The notes: generated by a model not told the origin, from the letters alone. DNA of 45,268 bases from Hyphomicrobiales bacterium (GCA_002709005.1 PAPH01000008.1:1-45268), one strand, 5' to 3'. Shown: positions 1 to 9,810, numbered from the stretch's first letter. Translations and numbers: made by a program.

Positions 1-166
1 AACGGGTCTGGATCTTGTCCTTCTTGGCCTTCACCTCACCGGCGAGCTGGATCGCGCCGCCAAAAAGCAGCAGCTTTTCGGTCAGCGTGGTCTTGCCGGC
101 GTCCGGGTGCGAGATGATGGCGAAGGTGCGGCGGCGGGCCACCGCCTCGGCGATGCTTTCCGGCAT
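1..166 (-). CDS. prfC: Peptide chain release factor 3, N-terminal fragment (gene runs off the window)
   Basis: Release factor 3 is a translational GTPase that removes RF1/RF2 from the ribosome after termination. Only the first ~55 residues are present because the gene continues past base 1. The visible protein begins [20 protein letters not shown] and contains the P-loop SHPDAGKTT, followed by [13 protein letters not shown], which is the start of the GTPase domain of PrfC rather than EF-G (the [22 protein letters not shown] block is typical of RF3). I use the ATG at 164-166; an in-frame TTG four codons upstream is an alternative. The gene is divergent from dut, with about 93 bases between the two starts. 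Confidence 0.9.
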   Translation of the reverse strand, partial: MPESIAEAVARRRTFAIISHPDAGKTTLTEKLLLFGGAIQLAGEVKAKKDKIQTR

Positions 167-259
167 GGGATGCAAATCCTGTTGATTGGCCGGACTTCTA
201 GCGGTTCGGCGGGCGAGGTGCAATTGACCTCGAAGCCCGCCGTGTCGGATCATCGCGCC

Positions 260-739
260 ATGTCCGATCCCCTGCTTCAGCTCGCCCGGCCCGTCGTCGG
301 CCTCGTTCGCCTCCCCCATTCCGAGGGGCTCGACCTGCCGGCCTATGAGAGCGCCGGCGCAGCCGGCATGGACCTGCGCGCCGCCGTACCGCAAGAGGCA
401 CCGGTGACGCTCGCTCCCGGCACCCGCGCGCTGGTGCCGACGGGACTGATCTTCGAAATTCCCGAGGGCTACGAGGGGCAGGTCCGTCCCCGTTCGGGCC
501 TCGCCTTCAAACACGGCGTCACCTGCCTCAACACCCCCGGCACGATCGATGCGGACTATCGCGGCGAGGTGAAGGTGCTGCTGGTCAATCACGGCGAAGA
601 CGCCTTCGAGATCGCCCGTGGCGCGCGCATCGCCCAGATGGTGGTGGCGCCAGCGCTGCAGGTCGTTCTGGAGGTGAAGGAGAACGCGGGGGAGACCGTG
701 CGCGGCGCCGGCGGCTTCGGCTCGACTGGGGCCGGATGA
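260..739 (+). CDS. dut: Deoxyuridine 5'-triphosphate nucleotidohydrolase (dUTPase)
   Basis: dUTPase hydrolyses dUTP to dUMP and pyrophosphate in the cytoplasm, keeping uracil out of DNA and supplying dUMP for thymidylate synthesis. The 159-residue protein has all five family motifs in order: AGMDLRA (35-41), PRSGLA (77-82), [11 protein letters not shown] with the catalytic Asp97 (94-104), RIAQM (123-127) and the C-terminal phosphate-clamping arm [10 protein letters not shown] (148-157). The length is normal for the homotrimeric class. The frame is open further upstream to 107, but the ATG at 260 gives the usual family N-terminus; the upstream extension overlaps the divergent prfC start and is not expected to be translated. 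The stop overlaps the next gene's ATG (ATGATG at 736-741), suggesting coupled translation. Confidence 0.95.
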   Translation: MSDPLLQLARPVVGLVRLPHSEGLDLPAYESAGAAGMDLRAAVPQEAPVTLAPGTRALVPTGLIFEIPEGYEGQVRPRSGLAFKHGVTCLNTPGTIDADYRGEVKVLLVNHGEDAFEIARGARIAQMVVAPALQVVLEVKENAGETVRGAGGFGSTGAG

Positions 740-1737
740 TGGAGCCCCTCCGGGTCGTCGACATGCACACCGGCGGCGAACCCCTGAGGATAGTCACCTC
801 CGGCTACCCGGCAATTCCCGGCGCGACCATTCTCGAAAAGCGCGCCTATGTGCGCGATCATCTCGACCATCTCCGCAAGATGCTGATGTTCGAGCCGCGC
901 GGCCACGCCGACATGTACGGCGCGCTCCTCGTCGAGCCGAGCCTGCCGGGCGCCGATCTGGCGGTGCTCTTCATGCACAATGAGGGCTACTCCACCATGT
1001 GCGGCCACGCGATCATCGCGCTTGGCCGTTTCGCAGTGGATCGCGGCATGGTGCCTATCGACGGCGATCAGGCGACGGTCAGCATCGAGTGTCCCTGTGG
1101 GTTGGTGGTGGCCGATGTGGCGATCCGCGAGGGCAGGGCGGCCGAGGTCAGCTTCGTCAGCGTCCCGTCTTTCCTGTTTGCCGGAGATGCATCCGTGGCG
1201 GTTCCGGGGCATGGCGCAATCGTCTGCGACATCGCCTATGGCGGCGCTTTTTATGCGCTGGCCCCCGCCGCTGCCTTCGGGCTCGAATTCGGCCGCGATC
1301 CGGTCGCGGCTTTCATCGAAGCGGCCGACCGGCTCACGCAGGCCGCCAAGGCTGCCGTGCCGCTCAACCACCCCGATGCCGAGGATCTCGCCTTCCTCTA
1401 TGGCTCTATCCTGACCGATGGCGGCGAGGGCGGGAATGAACCCTCCCGAAACGTTTGCGTCTTCGCCGACCGGCAGGTCGACCGCTCGCCGACAGGCTCC
1501 GGCGTGACCGCGCGGATGGCCGCTCTTCATGCCAGGGGAAAGGTGGCGGTGGGGGACACACGCGTCTTCGAGAGCATCATCGGCTCCCGCTTCACCGGAA
1601 AGGTGGAAGCGGCGGCGAGGGCCGGCGATTTCGCCGCGGCCACCGTCCGTGTCGCGGGCCGGGCGCACTATTGCGGAGAGGCCAGTTTCACCGTCGAAGC
1701 CGACGACCCCCTGGGTGGCGGATTCCTCGTTCGCTGA
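736..1737 (+). CDS. Proline racemase family protein, probable trans-3-hydroxy-L-proline dehydratase
   Basis: Proline racemase family enzymes act on proline or hydroxyproline without cofactor, using two opposed acid/base residues. Here the first is Cys89 in [13 protein letters not shown] and the second position is Thr253 in DRSPTGSGV. In proline racemases and 4-hydroxyproline 2-epimerases the second residue is Cys; a Cys/Thr pair is the established signature of trans-3-hydroxy-L-proline dehydratase, which forms delta-1-pyrroline-2-carboxylate. The 333-residue length is normal and no frameshift is seen. Two adjacent ATGs (736 and 739) are possible; the first overlaps the dut stop. No transporter or pyrroline-carboxylate reductase gene is adjacent, so the catabolic context is missing here. 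The family is sure; the exact substrate rests on the one residue. Confidence 0.8.
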   Translation: MMEPLRVVDMHTGGEPLRIVTSGYPAIPGATILEKRAYVRDHLDHLRKMLMFEPRGHADMYGALLVEPSLPGADLAVLFMHNEGYSTMCGHAIIALGRFAVDRGMVPIDGDQATVSIECPCGLVVADVAIREGRAAEVSFVSVPSFLFAGDASVAVPGHGAIVCDIAYGGAFYALAPAAAFGLEFGRDPVAAFIEAADRLTQAAKAAVPLNHPDAEDLAFLYGSILTDGGEGGNEPSRNVCVFADRQVDRSPTGSGVTARMAALHARGKVAVGDTRVFESIIGSRFTGKVEAAARAGDFAAATVRVAGRAHYCGEASFTVEADDPLGGGFLVR

Positions 1738-1900
1738 GATGGTGGAAACATTTTTCGGGAAATTGCCGCAATCCGGATTCAGATTGCGCGGCGCGTCAGG
1801 GCTTGTGTCGGCGGTTCCTCGAAATCGCGCGGGCGCGACCCTACATTGAGGATACGTAGAAAACGCGATCAACGCGACACACCAACACGTGGAGGAAGAC

Positions 1901-2869
1901 ATGAGTGATGCGAGAAAACCGGGCCGGGGACGGATCTTCGATTCCATTCTCGACACTATCGGCGACACCCCGATCGTCCGCCTCGACAAGCTGGCTGAAA
2001 GCGAGGGTGTGAAGGCGAAGCTGATGGGCAAGCTCGAATTCTTCAACCCGATCGCCTCGGTGAAGGACCGTATCGGGCTCGCCATGATCCGCTCGCTCGA
2101 GGACCAGGGCAAGATCACGCCCGGAAAGTCCGTGCTCGTAGAGCCGACTTCGGGTAATACCGGCATCGCGCTCGCCTTCGCGGCGGCAGCACTTGGCTAC
2201 AAGCTGATCCTGACCATGCCGGAGACCATGTCGATCGAGCGCCGCAAGATGCTGGCCCTGCTCGGTGCCGAACTGGTTCTGACCGAAGGCCCCAAGGGCA
2301 TGAAGGGCGCGATCGCCAAGGCGCAGGAAATCGCCGCCGAAAACCCGGACGCGGTGATCCCGCAGCAGTTCGAGAACCTCGCCAACCCGGAAATCCACCG
2401 CAAGACGACGGCTGAGGAAATCTGGAACGACACCGGAGGCGATATCGACATCTTCGTCTCCGGCATCGGTACCGGCGGCACCATCACCGGCGTCGGTCAG
2501 GTGCTGAAATCCAGGAAGCCCGATCTCAAGGTCGTGGCTGTCGAACCCTCCGCCTCGCCGGTCCTGTCGGGCGGCGAGCCCGGTCCTCACAAGATCCAGG
2601 GCATCGGTGCCGGTTTTGCGCCCGCCATCCTCGATACCGAGATCTATGACGAGGTGGTCCAGGTCTCCAACGACGACGCTTTCGAGACCGCCCGCAAGGT
2701 TGCCCGCATCGAGGGCGTGCCGGTCGGCATCTCCTCGGGTGCCGCGCTGAAAGCCGCAATCGAACTCGGCAAGCGCCCCGAAAACGCCGGCAAGTCGATC
2801 GTCGTGATCATCCCGTCCTTTGCCGAGCGCTATCTCTCGACCGCTCTCTTCGAGGGGCTCGGCGAATAA
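1901..2869 (+). CDS. cysK: Cysteine synthase A (O-acetylserine sulfhydrylase)
   Basis: CysK makes L-cysteine from O-acetyl-L-serine and sulfide, using pyridoxal phosphate. The 322-residue protein shows the cofactor lysine in NPIASVKDR (Lys55), the substrate loop PTSGNTG (82-88), the phosphate-binding glycine loop [10 protein letters not shown] (188-197) and GISSGAA near the C-terminus. The length and motif order are those of the CysK/CysM family; CysK is preferred from overall similarity, though CysM cannot be excluded. An in-frame GTG exists at 1889, but GGAGGA at 1891-1896 is an ideally placed ribosome-binding site for the ATG at 1901, so I choose that. The 163-base gap upstream separates it from the dehydratase gene, so it may have its own promoter. 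It ends at a strong terminator. Confidence 0.93.
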   Translation: MSDARKPGRGRIFDSILDTIGDTPIVRLDKLAESEGVKAKLMGKLEFFNPIASVKDRIGLAMIRSLEDQGKITPGKSVLVEPTSGNTGIALAFAAAALGYKLILTMPETMSIERRKMLALLGAELVLTEGPKGMKGAIAKAQEIAAENPDAVIPQQFENLANPEIHRKTTAEEIWNDTGGDIDIFVSGIGTGGTITGVGQVLKSRKPDLKVVAVEPSASPVLSGGEPGPHKIQGIGAGFAPAILDTEIYDEVVQVSNDDAFETARKVARIEGVPVGISSGAALKAAIELGKRPENAGKSIVVIIPSFAERYLSTALFEGLGE

Positions 2870-2900
2870 TCACTGAGCCGAACTTCTGATCTGACCTTCT

Positions 2901-2936
2901 CCGGCGGTATCCGTATGGGTTCCGCCGGTTTTTTTT
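2901..2936 (+). terminator. Rho-independent terminator after cysK
   Basis: CCGGCGG (2901-2907) pairs with CCGCCGG (2922-2928) and is followed directly by eight T residues (2929-2936). It lies 31 bases past the cysK stop and just before the converging comM stop codon. The T-run is on the rightward side only, so it serves cysK. Confidence 0.85.
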
Positions 2937-2940
2937 GGCG

Positions 2941-4476
2941 TCAGGCCGCGGCCTGCGCCGACTGTTCCGTCGCCACCCGATAGGAAATCGCCTCGGCCAG
3001 ATGGATGCGGCCGACCGTGTCGCGCCCGTCGAGATCGGCGAGCGTGCGCGCGACTTTCAGGATCCGGTGGTAGGCCCGCGCCGAGAACCGCAATTTCTCG
3101 GCCGCCTCGGACAACAGCGCCTGTCCGCCGGCATCGGGCGCGGCCACGGTCTCGATCATCGCCGTCGAACACTGCGAATTGGTGCGGATGTCGGCGCGAC
3201 CCATCTCGCGATAGCGCTCGATCTGCATCTGTCGGGCGCGGGCGACGCGGGCGGCCACCTCCGCGCTCGTCTCCGCCGTGCCCCGGCGAATGAGGTCGCC
3301 GGCCTGAACGGCAGGCACGTCGATGCGGATGTCGATCCGGTCGAGGAGCGGCCCGGAAATCCGCGCCTGGTAGTCGGTCCGGCAGCGCGGGCCCCGCGCG
3401 CAACTGTGGCCCGGCTCGCCGGCCCTGCCGCAGCGGCAGGGGTTCATCGCCGCCACAAGCTGGATATTGGCCGGATAGGTCACCCGGTGATTGGCCCGCG
3501 CGATCACGCATTCGCCGGCCTCGAGCGGCTGGCGAAGTGAGTCCAGGACCTGCGGGGTAAACTCCGGAAATTCGTCGAGAAACAGCACGCCATGATGGGC
3601 GAGGGACACCTCGCCCGGACGTGCCCTCAGGCCCCCGCCCACCATCGCCGCCATCGAGGCCGAATGGTGCGGCGCGCGGAAAGGCCGCCGGTCCGACAAC
3701 TTGCCGCCTGCAAGCTGCCCGGCGATCGAATGGATCATCGAGACTTCGAGCAGCTCCGCCGCCGACAGCCGTGGCAGGATCGAGGGCAGCCGCGAGGCGA
3801 GCATCGACTTGCCCGAACCGGGAGGCCCGTTGAGAAGAAGATTGTGCCCGCCCGCGGCCGCGACCTCCAGCGCCCGCCGCGCGCTTTCCTGTCCCTTGAT
3901 CTCCGAGAGGTCCGGCAGATTGGCGGGATCGGCGCGGCGCGCCGGTTCGGGCCGCGAGAGCACCTGGGTGCCGCGGAAATGATTGGCGATGGCAACGAGG
4001 CTGCGCGGGGCGAGAATGTCGATCTCCTCGCCCGCCCATGCGGCTTCCGCCCCGCTGTCCTTCGGGCAGATCAGTCCCTTGCCAAGCGCATTGGCGCCGA
4101 TCGCGGCAGGCAGAGCCCCGGCCACCGCCGCGATCGTGCCGTCGAGCGAGAGTTCGCCGAGTACCACATAGCTTTCGAGCGCGTCGCCGGGTATGGCGCC
4201 GAGCGCCGCCATCAGCCCCAGAGCGATCGGGAGGTCGTAATGACTGCCCTCCTTGGGCAGGTCCGCCGGCGCAAGATTGACGGTGATGCGCTTCGACGGC
4301 ATGGCGAGCCCCGAGGCGTGCAGCGCGGCCTGAACCCGTTCGCGGCTTTCCGCCACGGCCTTGTCCGGCAGGCCGACGATCTGCATCCCCACCTTGCCGG
4401 GTGCCACCATCACCTGCACGTCGACCGGAACCGCTTCTATGCCCTGAAATGCAACCGTGCCCACTCGTGCGACCAT
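2941..4476 (-). CDS. comM: YifB/ComM family AAA+ ATPase (Mg-chelatase-like)
   Basis: ComM is a hexameric AAA+ helicase that in naturally competent bacteria promotes branch migration when transformed DNA is integrated; the family is also widespread in non-competent species. The 511-residue protein has an N-terminal Lon-protease-like substrate domain (about 1-170), then the Mg-chelatase AAA+ core with Walker A GPPGSGKS (217-224), Walker B VLFLDEF (297-303) and a Cys-containing segment AAMNPCRCG, and a C-terminal Mg-chelatase lid domain. The start ATG is at 4474-4476. The gene is leftward and alone: 222 bases separate it from gshB. That gap carries a near-match to the alphaproteobacterial LexA box at 4560-4574, so it may be part of the SOS response (inference). 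Confidence 0.92.
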   Translation of the reverse strand: MVARVGTVAFQGIEAVPVDVQVMVAPGKVGMQIVGLPDKAVAESRERVQAALHASGLAMPSKRITVNLAPADLPKEGSHYDLPIALGLMAALGAIPGDALESYVVLGELSLDGTIAAVAGALPAAIGANALGKGLICPKDSGAEAAWAGEEIDILAPRSLVAIANHFRGTQVLSRPEPARRADPANLPDLSEIKGQESARRALEVAAAGGHNLLLNGPPGSGKSMLASRLPSILPRLSAAELLEVSMIHSIAGQLAGGKLSDRRPFRAPHHSASMAAMVGGGLRARPGEVSLAHHGVLFLDEFPEFTPQVLDSLRQPLEAGECVIARANHRVTYPANIQLVAAMNPCRCGRAGEPGHSCARGPRCRTDYQARISGPLLDRIDIRIDVPAVQAGDLIRRGTAETSAEVAARVARARQMQIERYREMGRADIRTNSQCSTAMIETVAAPDAGGQALLSEAAEKLRFSARAYHRILKVARTLADLDGRDTVGRIHLAEAISYRVATEQSAQAAA

Positions 4477-4559
4477 GAGTCCCTCTCCGCGTCATGCGAA
4501 AAACCGCACCCGCCAAGCGAGTGTAGTTTCATTTATGCACGGATAAAGGACTAAAACAA

Positions 4560-4574
4560 GAACAAAAAAGAAAC
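4560..4574 (-). promoter_or_regulatory. Possible LexA (SOS) box upstream of comM
   Basis: On the leftward strand the site reads GTTT-CTTTTTT-GTTC, which matches seven of eight defined bases of the alphaproteobacterial LexA box GTTC-N7-GTTC. It lies about 84-98 bases upstream of the comM start, in an A/T-rich patch of a GC-rich gap (4477-4698). The rest of this gap shows no clear gene or RNA. One mismatch in a low-complexity stretch makes this a weak call. Confidence 0.35.
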
Positions 4575-4698
4575 AAATGCACGTTTTGGCCGCAGAGCGG
4601 TTGCAGGTGGTTGTAACCGCGGAACATGCGTGAACACACGGGAAACGCGAGTGCGGCATTTCCCAGTATAGTTCGGCTTTACTTGAAGGCTTGAAGCG

Positions 4699-5643
4699 TT
4701 AGCGCTTGGCCTCGACCGCATCCCAGAAAAGCGCCGCGATATCGGTGCCGGAGAATTTCTTCACCTCGCGGATGCCGGTCGGCGAAGTGACGTTGATCTC
4801 GGTCATCTTGTCGCCGATCACGTCGATCCCGACGAGGATGAAGCCGCGTTGCTTGAGCGCCGGGCCGATGCGGGCGCAGATTTCCTTCTCGCGATCCGTC
4901 AGTTCGCTGCCCTCGGCGCGCCCGCCCACATGCATGTTGGAGCGGGAATCATGCTCCGCCGGCACCCGGTTGATCGCACCCACCGCCTCGCCGTCGATCA
5001 GGATGATGCGCTTGTCGCCCTGCCGGACCGCCGGCAGATATTCCTGCACGATGAAGGGCTCGCGGAAGGAAAGGCCGAACATTTCCAGAAGCGAGGAAAG
5101 GTTGCGGTCGTCCGGGCGAATGTGGAACACGCCCGCGCCGCCATTGCCGTAAAGCGGCTTCAAAATGATGTCGCCGAGCTCGGAGCGGAATTCGGCGATC
5201 GCCTTCGGATCGCGGGTGATCAGCGTCCTTGGCATCAGGTCGGGGAATTCGGTGACGAAGATCTTCTCGGGCGAGTTGCGCACCCAGGCCGGATCGTTGA
5301 CCACCAGCGTCTTCGGGTGAATGCGTTCGAGAATGTGGGTGGTGGTGATGTAGTTCATGTCGAACGGCGGATCCTGGCGCAACAGCACCACGTCCATGGT
5401 CGAAAGATCCACCCGCTCCTGGGTGCCGAGCTCGAAATGGTTGCCTTCCTCGTCGCGCAGGGACATCGGCTCGACGATGGCCTCGACCTTGCCGTCGCGC
5501 ATGGAAAGCTGGTCGGGCGTGTAGTGGAAGAGATTGTAGCCGCGGTTCTGTGCTTCCAGGCACATCGCGAAGGTGGAATCGCCCGCGATATGGATCGAGG
5601 AGACATGGTCCATCTGGACGGCGACGTTCTTGATCTTGCTCAT
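4699..5643 (-). CDS. gshB: Glutathione synthetase
   Basis: GshB ligates glycine to gamma-glutamylcysteine with ATP, the second step of glutathione synthesis. The 314-residue protein is the normal length of the proteobacterial type. It shows RQDPPFD (89-95), the ATP-grasp phosphate loop [13 protein letters not shown] (161-173), and [10 protein letters not shown] (282-291), which carries the metal-binding Glu/Asn and the substrate loop. The reading frame is open to 5727, but the ATG at 5641-5643 is preceded by GGAGAGG and gives the standard N-terminus [12 protein letters not shown]. It is the last gene of the leftward rph-rdgB-hemW-rsmI-yraN run, 97 bases after yraN, and could be read from the same transcript or from its own promoter. 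Confidence 0.95.
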   Translation of the reverse strand: MSKIKNVAVQMDHVSSIHIAGDSTFAMCLEAQNRGYNLFHYTPDQLSMRDGKVEAIVEPMSLRDEEGNHFELGTQERVDLSTMDVVLLRQDPPFDMNYITTTHILERIHPKTLVVNDPAWVRNSPEKIFVTEFPDLMPRTLITRDPKAIAEFRSELGDIILKPLYGNGGAGVFHIRPDDRNLSSLLEMFGLSFREPFIVQEYLPAVRQGDKRIILIDGEAVGAINRVPAEHDSRSNMHVGGRAEGSELTDREKEICARIGPALKQRGFILVGIDVIGDKMTEINVTSPTGIREVKKFSGTDIAALFWDAVEAKR

Positions 5644-5740
5644 GGGAAACCTCTCCGGCGGGCAGTGGAGAGACACATAGGGCTGAGGGCGGTGGAATTG
5701 CAATGTCAGCGAGGCTGACGGGGCCATGATTCAGTAAAAT

Positions 5741-6115
5741 TCATACCGCGCCTTCCAGATGCACCGGCCAGCGCCGCGGGCTGACAACGATGACATCGGT
5801 GCGCCAGGAGAGCGTCGCGGCATCCGGCTGGCGGGCGATCCAGTGTTCGCCGGCGGCATTGATCCGGCGGGCCGCTGTGGGGGTAACCGCATCGACGCCG
5901 GCGCGCAGCTCGCGCCGCGCCTTCACTTCCACGAAGATCACGAGATCGCCTTTGCGGGCGATAAGATCCACCTCTCCGAACGCGCAGCGATAGCGCCAGG
6001 CGCGGATGCGATAACCCTTGAGGAAAAGCGCCAGTGCGGCCAGAAATTCAGCGCGCCGTCCACGTCGCTCGGCGGAGCGGCGTTTCGGGTCGGGCGCGGG
6101 CCGTTGCCCCTTCAC
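5741..6115 (-). CDS. YraN family protein (UPF0102), nuclease-like fold
   Basis: YraN proteins are small proteins with a restriction-endonuclease-like fold; their biological role is not settled. The 124-residue sequence has the family core GEVDLIARKGDLVIFVEVK, in which Glu48, Asp50 (GEVD), Glu63 and Lys65 (VEVK) form the expected E-D-ExK-type metal site. The start is a GTG at 6113-6115 that overlaps the rsmI stop (GTGA), so translation is probably coupled to rsmI. The rsmI-yraN pair is conserved in many proteobacteria, which hints at a nucleic-acid-related job, but nothing here shows a substrate. Its N-terminus is rich in Arg and Lys. Confidence 0.88.
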   Translation of the reverse strand: MKGQRPAPDPKRRSAERRGRRAEFLAALALFLKGYRIRAWRYRCAFGEVDLIARKGDLVIFVEVKARRELRAGVDAVTPTAARRINAAGEHWIARQPDAATLSWRTDVIVVSPRRWPVHLEGAV

Positions 6116-7032
6116 CCGCCATCCTTCATGGCGAGAAGCCGTTTGTAGAGCTCCTTGCGCGGCAGGCCGGTCAGCCGCGCGGCCTCGGAAGCCGCCTGGC
6201 CGGTCGACATCTCCGAAACAAGCCCGGCGAGAATTGCATCCGTATCCGCCTCGCTCGGCGCCTCGGCCGTTCCGGGGGCGATGGCGAGCACGATCTCGCC
6301 CTTCACATTGGCTCCGTCATAGGCTTCAGCGAGTTCGCCGAGCGTGCCGCGCCGCACTTCCTCGAATGTCTTCGTCAGTTCCCGGCAGACGGCGGCGGGT
6401 CGGTCGAGGCCCAGTTCCTCCGCAGCTGCCGTCAGCGTCGCGGCGATGCGGTTGGGGCTTTCGAAGAAGAGAAGCGTCGCCGGCGTCGCGGCCAGTTCGT
6501 TCAACCGGTCGCGCCGCGCCTTGTCCTTCTGCGGCAGGAAGCCGCCGAAGAGGAAGGCGTCATTCGGCAGGCCGGAGGCGACCAATGCCGCAAGCGGCGC
6601 CGAAGCCCCGGGGATCGGGATCACGCGGATTCCTTCCGCAATCGCGGTCTGCGCAAGCCGGTAGCCGGGATCGGAGACGAGCGGCGTACCGGCATCGGAG
6701 ACCAGCGCCACGCTCTCGCCCGCCTTCAGCCGCTCGATCAGCTTCGGGCCAACCGTATCGGCATTGTGCTCGTGATAGGCATAGGGCCGCGCGGAAATGC
6801 CGAACCGGTCCAGGAGAACGCGGGTCACGCGCGTATCCTCGCAGGCCACCACATCGGCGGAAGTCAGCGTTTCCAGCCCGCGGATCGTCATGTCGCCGAG
6901 ATTGCCGATCGGCGTCGCCACGAGATAGAGCCCCGGCTCCAGCGGCCGGGCGGGGATTTCCGCCTGCCCGATGAAGAAGGAAGGGGCACCTTCTTTCGAG
7001 GGGCTCCCGCGCGTGTCAGCCTTGTCGGTCAT
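6112..7032 (-). CDS. rsmI: 16S rRNA (cytidine1402-2'-O)-methyltransferase
   Basis: RsmI adds a 2'-O-methyl group to C1402 in the decoding centre of 16S rRNA using S-adenosylmethionine. The 306-residue protein carries the tetrapyrrole-methylase fold signatures VATPIGNLGD (38-47), ACEDTR, SDAGTPLVSDPG (112-123) and IPGASAPLAALVASGL, and ends with a small helical C-terminal domain (TGLPRKELYKRLL), as is usual. The frame stays open upstream to 7248, but the ATG at 7030-7032 is preceded by GGAGACAGG and sits close before the first conserved block. A short low-complexity N-terminal tail of about 30 residues precedes the fold. It lies 49 bases after hemW and overlaps yraN by four bases, in one leftward operon. 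Confidence 0.93.
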   Translation of the reverse strand: MTDKADTRGSPSKEGAPSFFIGQAEIPARPLEPGLYLVATPIGNLGDMTIRGLETLTSADVVACEDTRVTRVLLDRFGISARPYAYHEHNADTVGPKLIERLKAGESVALVSDAGTPLVSDPGYRLAQTAIAEGIRVIPIPGASAPLAALVASGLPNDAFLFGGFLPQKDKARRDRLNELAATPATLLFFESPNRIAATLTAAAEELGLDRPAAVCRELTKTFEEVRRGTLGELAEAYDGANVKGEIVLAIAPGTAEAPSEADTDAILAGLVSEMSTGQAASEAARLTGLPRKELYKRLLAMKDGG

Positions 7033-7081
7033 CCTGTCTCCGGTGAATTCGCCTTTAGCGGCAAGATTGCCGCAAATCGGC

Positions 7082-8323
7082 TCAGAAGGCGAGATCGGCC
7101 ACCACGGCGTCGAGAACCAGCATGCCTGCCGGCGTGCAGCGCAGGCGGTTGCGCCCGATGCGTTCGACGAGATCGAGATTGGCGAGAAAATCCACCTGGT
7201 CGGCATCGAGATCGCGGCCCGAGAGCTTCTTCCAGCGCGCGAGATCAATGCCTTCTGTCAGCCGCAGGCCCATCAGAAGCATCTCGTCGGACTGGGTGAC
7301 GGCGTCGAGTTCTTCGGTTTCGGCAATGCCGTGGCTGGCGGTCCCCACCATCTCGAGCCAGCTTTCGGGCCGGCGCTCGGTCGCGGTGGCAAGTTTCAGT
7401 CCACCCGTCTTCAGCCGTCCGTGCGCGCCGGGCCCGATCCCGGCATAGTCGCCATAGCGCCAATAGGTGAGGTTGTGCCGGCTTTCCGCACCCGGCCGGG
7501 CGTGGTTGGAAATCTCGTAGGCCGGCAGTCCGTACTGCGCTGTCACCTCCTGGGTGAGTTCGTAAAGCTCGGCTGAATGCTCGCCGTCGGGCACGTGCAG
7601 CTTGCCAGCCTGCCTGAGCCCGAAGAAGGGCGTGCCTTCCTCGATGGTGAGCTGGTAGAGCGACAGGTGATCGGCGGCGAGCGCGATCGCCTGTTCGAGT
7701 TCCTTCGCCCAATTGTCCGGCTTCTGGTCGGGACGCGCATAGATGAGGTCGAACGACATGCGGGGAAATATCTCCCGTGCCAGATCGATCGCCGTCAGCG
7801 CTTCCGCCACCGAATGCAGACGGCCGAGAAATTTGAGATCCGCGTCGTTGAGCGCCTGAACGCCCATCGAGACCCGGTTGACCCCCGCCGCGCGATAGCC
7901 GCGGAAGCGCGAGGCCTCGACGCTAGACGGGTTGGCTTCCATGGTGATCTCGATGCCATCCGGGACGTGCCAGGCGCGGGCCACGGCGTCGAGAACCGTG
8001 CCGACGGTTTCCGGATCCATCAGCGAGGGCGTGCCGCCGCCGATGAAGATGCTGGTCACCTCGCGCGGGCCCGAGAGTCGGCGCATGTGGTCGATTTCGC
8101 GGAGAAATGCCTCGGCATAAGCTGATTGATCGACGCCGCCATGGCGGACATGGCTGTTGAAGTCGCAATAGGGGCATTTGGCCGCGCAGAACGGCCAGTG
8201 CAGATAGACACCGAAACCGGGCGTGCCGTCGTCGCCGTTGATAGCCGGACGCCCGGCATCATTGGCGGCCCGACGGCCTTCCGGTTGCGGGAAGGGCGTC
8301 ACGCGCGGGTCAGTCCGAGACAT
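7082..8323 (-). CDS. hemW: Radical SAM family haem chaperone HemW
   Basis: HemW is a radical SAM family protein now regarded as a haem-delivery chaperone; it was long misannotated as oxygen-independent coproporphyrinogen III oxidase (HemN). The 413-residue protein has the iron-sulfur motif CAAKCPYC with Cys46, Cys50 and Cys53, followed by DFNSH, and GGGTPS (95-100). It lacks the N-terminal extension expected of a true HemN, which supports HemW. A HemN-type C-terminal domain follows. The first ~35 residues are a low-complexity extension. Its ATG at 8321-8323 lies inside the end of rdgB (25-base overlap), so the two are almost certainly co-transcribed. Confidence 0.92.
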   Translation of the reverse strand: MSRTDPRVTPFPQPEGRRAANDAGRPAINGDDGTPGFGVYLHWPFCAAKCPYCDFNSHVRHGGVDQSAYAEAFLREIDHMRRLSGPREVTSIFIGGGTPSLMDPETVGTVLDAVARAWHVPDGIEITMEANPSSVEASRFRGYRAAGVNRVSMGVQALNDADLKFLGRLHSVAEALTAIDLAREIFPRMSFDLIYARPDQKPDNWAKELEQAIALAADHLSLYQLTIEEGTPFFGLRQAGKLHVPDGEHSAELYELTQEVTAQYGLPAYEISNHARPGAESRHNLTYWRYGDYAGIGPGAHGRLKTGGLKLATATERRPESWLEMVGTASHGIAETEELDAVTQSDEMLLMGLRLTEGIDLARWKKLSGRDLDADQVDFLANLDLVERIGRNRLRCTPAGMLVLDAVVADLAF

Positions 8324-8946
8324 TCTTCCGCAAACCGCTTGAAGGCGCGGGCCCGGTGCGACAGCGCCTGCGCGTCGCCGGGCTTCCAGCCGTGTTTCTC
8401 TTCAGAACTCATCTCGCCGAAGGTGCGTTCGTGGCCCTCGGGCTGGAAAACCGGATCATAGCCGAAGCCCTTGTCGCCGCGTGGCGGCCAGACGAGCCGG
8501 CCGGGCGCTTCGCCGCGATAGAAGGTCACCGTCCCGTCGGGCTGTGCGAGGCAGAGAACGCTGACGAACCGTCCGGTGCGCTTGTCCGGATCGGTGACGC
8601 CGCGCGCCTGCAGCGCATCCTCGACCTTCTTCATGGCAACCTGGAAATCGCGGCTGCCGTCTTCGAGGGTGGCCCAGTCGGCGGTGTAGACGCCCGGGGC
8701 GCCATCGAGCGCATCGACCACCAGCCCGGAATCGTCCGACAGGGCGGGTAGCCCCGACGCGCGCGCGGCGGTCAACGCCTTGGTCGCGGCATTCTCCTCG
8801 AAGGTCTCGCCGTCTTCGGGCGGCTCGGGCAGGCCGAGATCGGCCGCCGATGTCACCTTCACGCCGAGCGGCGTGAACAGTTCGGTGATCTCCGCGATCT
8901 TGCCGGCATTGTGGCTGGCGACGAGGATCGTTTCCGGTACTTTCAT
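8299..8946 (-). CDS. rdgB: Non-canonical purine NTP pyrophosphatase (RdgB/HAM1)
   Basis: RdgB hydrolyses ITP, dITP and XTP to the monophosphates, keeping deaminated purines out of RNA and DNA. The 215-residue protein shows SHNAGK (11-16) for nucleotide binding, the metal-binding [10 protein letters not shown] (71-80), GFGYDPVF (160-167) and the base-recognition SHRARAF (196-202), all in family order and at normal length. It sits 23 bases downstream of rph and overlaps hemW by 25 bases. The rph-rdgB-hemW order is a common arrangement in alphaproteobacteria. Confidence 0.95.
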   Translation of the reverse strand: MKVPETILVASHNAGKIAEITELFTPLGVKVTSAADLGLPEPPEDGETFEENAATKALTAARASGLPALSDDSGLVVDALDGAPGVYTADWATLEDGSRDFQVAMKKVEDALQARGVTDPDKRTGRFVSVLCLAQPDGTVTFYRGEAPGRLVWPPRGDKGFGYDPVFQPEGHERTFGEMSSEEKHGWKPGDAQALSHRARAFKRFAEECLGLTRA

Positions 8947-8969
8947 CCGCGCTCTCCGTCAGGCTCGTC

Positions 8970-9686
8970 TCAGGCGATCGCCGCCTTCTGCATCGTCACC
9001 AGTTCGCCGATGCCGTTGCGGGCAAGGTCGAGGAGGTTCAGAAACTGGTCCTGGCTGAAGGGTTCGCCCTCCGCGGTGCCCTGGATCTCGACGATGCCAC
9101 CGGTGCCGGTCATCACGAAGTTGGCGTCGGTCTCGGCAGCCGAATCCTCCAGATAGTCGAGGTCGATCACCGGCTGGCCGGCAAAGATGCCGCAGGAAAT
9201 CGCAGCCACGTGATCCTTGAGCACCTTGTCGACCTTGACCATCGAACGCTGCTCCATCCAGGCAAGGCAGTCGCGCAGTGCGATCCAGGCGCCGGTAATC
9301 GAGGCCGTGCGGGTGCCGCCATCGGCCTGAATGACGTCGCAGTCGACGCTGATCTGGCGTTCGCCGAGGGCTTCGAGATCGACGACGGCGCGCAGCGAAC
9401 GGCCGATCAGGCGCTGGATTTCCTGCGTCCGCCCGCTCTGCTTGCCGGCCGACGCCTCGCGGCGCATGCGGTCGCCGGTGGCGCGCGGCAGCATTCCGTA
9501 TTCGGCCGTCACCCAGCCCTTGCCCGCATTGCGCAACCATGGCGGAACCCGTTCCTCGAGGCTCGCGGTGCATAGCACGTGCGTGTCGCCGAACTTGACG
9601 AGACACGAGCCTTCGGCGTGCTTCGAATAGTTCCGCTCGAAGCTGACGGCGCGCATCTGATCAGTTTTCCGGCCGGAAGGTCGCAT
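8970..9686 (-). CDS. rph: Ribonuclease PH
   Basis: RNase PH trims the 3' ends of tRNA precursors by phosphorolysis and forms a hexameric ring. The 238-residue protein has the expected blocks [16 protein letters not shown] (85-100), where the phosphate-binding Arg and the oligomer interface lie, and [17 protein letters not shown] (117-133), with the catalytic Asp region. The open frame runs up to 9818, but the ATG at 9684-9686 follows an AGGAG at good spacing and matches the family start [12 protein letters not shown]. It is the first gene of a leftward operon with rdgB and hemW, divergent from hrcA across a 167-base gap. Confidence 0.95.
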   Translation of the reverse strand: MRPSGRKTDQMRAVSFERNYSKHAEGSCLVKFGDTHVLCTASLEERVPPWLRNAGKGWVTAEYGMLPRATGDRMRREASAGKQSGRTQEIQRLIGRSLRAVVDLEALGERQISVDCDVIQADGGTRTASITGAWIALRDCLAWMEQRSMVKVDKVLKDHVAAISCGIFAGQPVIDLDYLEDSAAETDANFVMTGTGGIVEIQGTAEGEPFSQDQFLNLLDLARNGIGELVTMQKAAIA

Positions 9687-9810
9687 GGGAATCTCCTGTT
9701 GTTTGGCGCCGCTTCTAGCGGTTGCAGGCAGGGCATGCAAAGGAAAACGGGACGGATTTGCCGAGGCGACAGCCCCTTTCGCCCCGGGCGATCGCGCCTT
9801 ATATTCCCTA

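Noticed and set aside
1738..1900. Riboswitch or cysteine-responsive leader before cysK
   Set aside because: No recognisable aptamer or attenuator-like stem was seen, only a normal ribosome-binding site.
2870..4516. A longer alternative leftward frame (548 codons) over comM
   Set aside because: A frame-shifted shadow of comM with Arg/Gly-rich, motif-free sequence; the Walker motifs are in the other frame.
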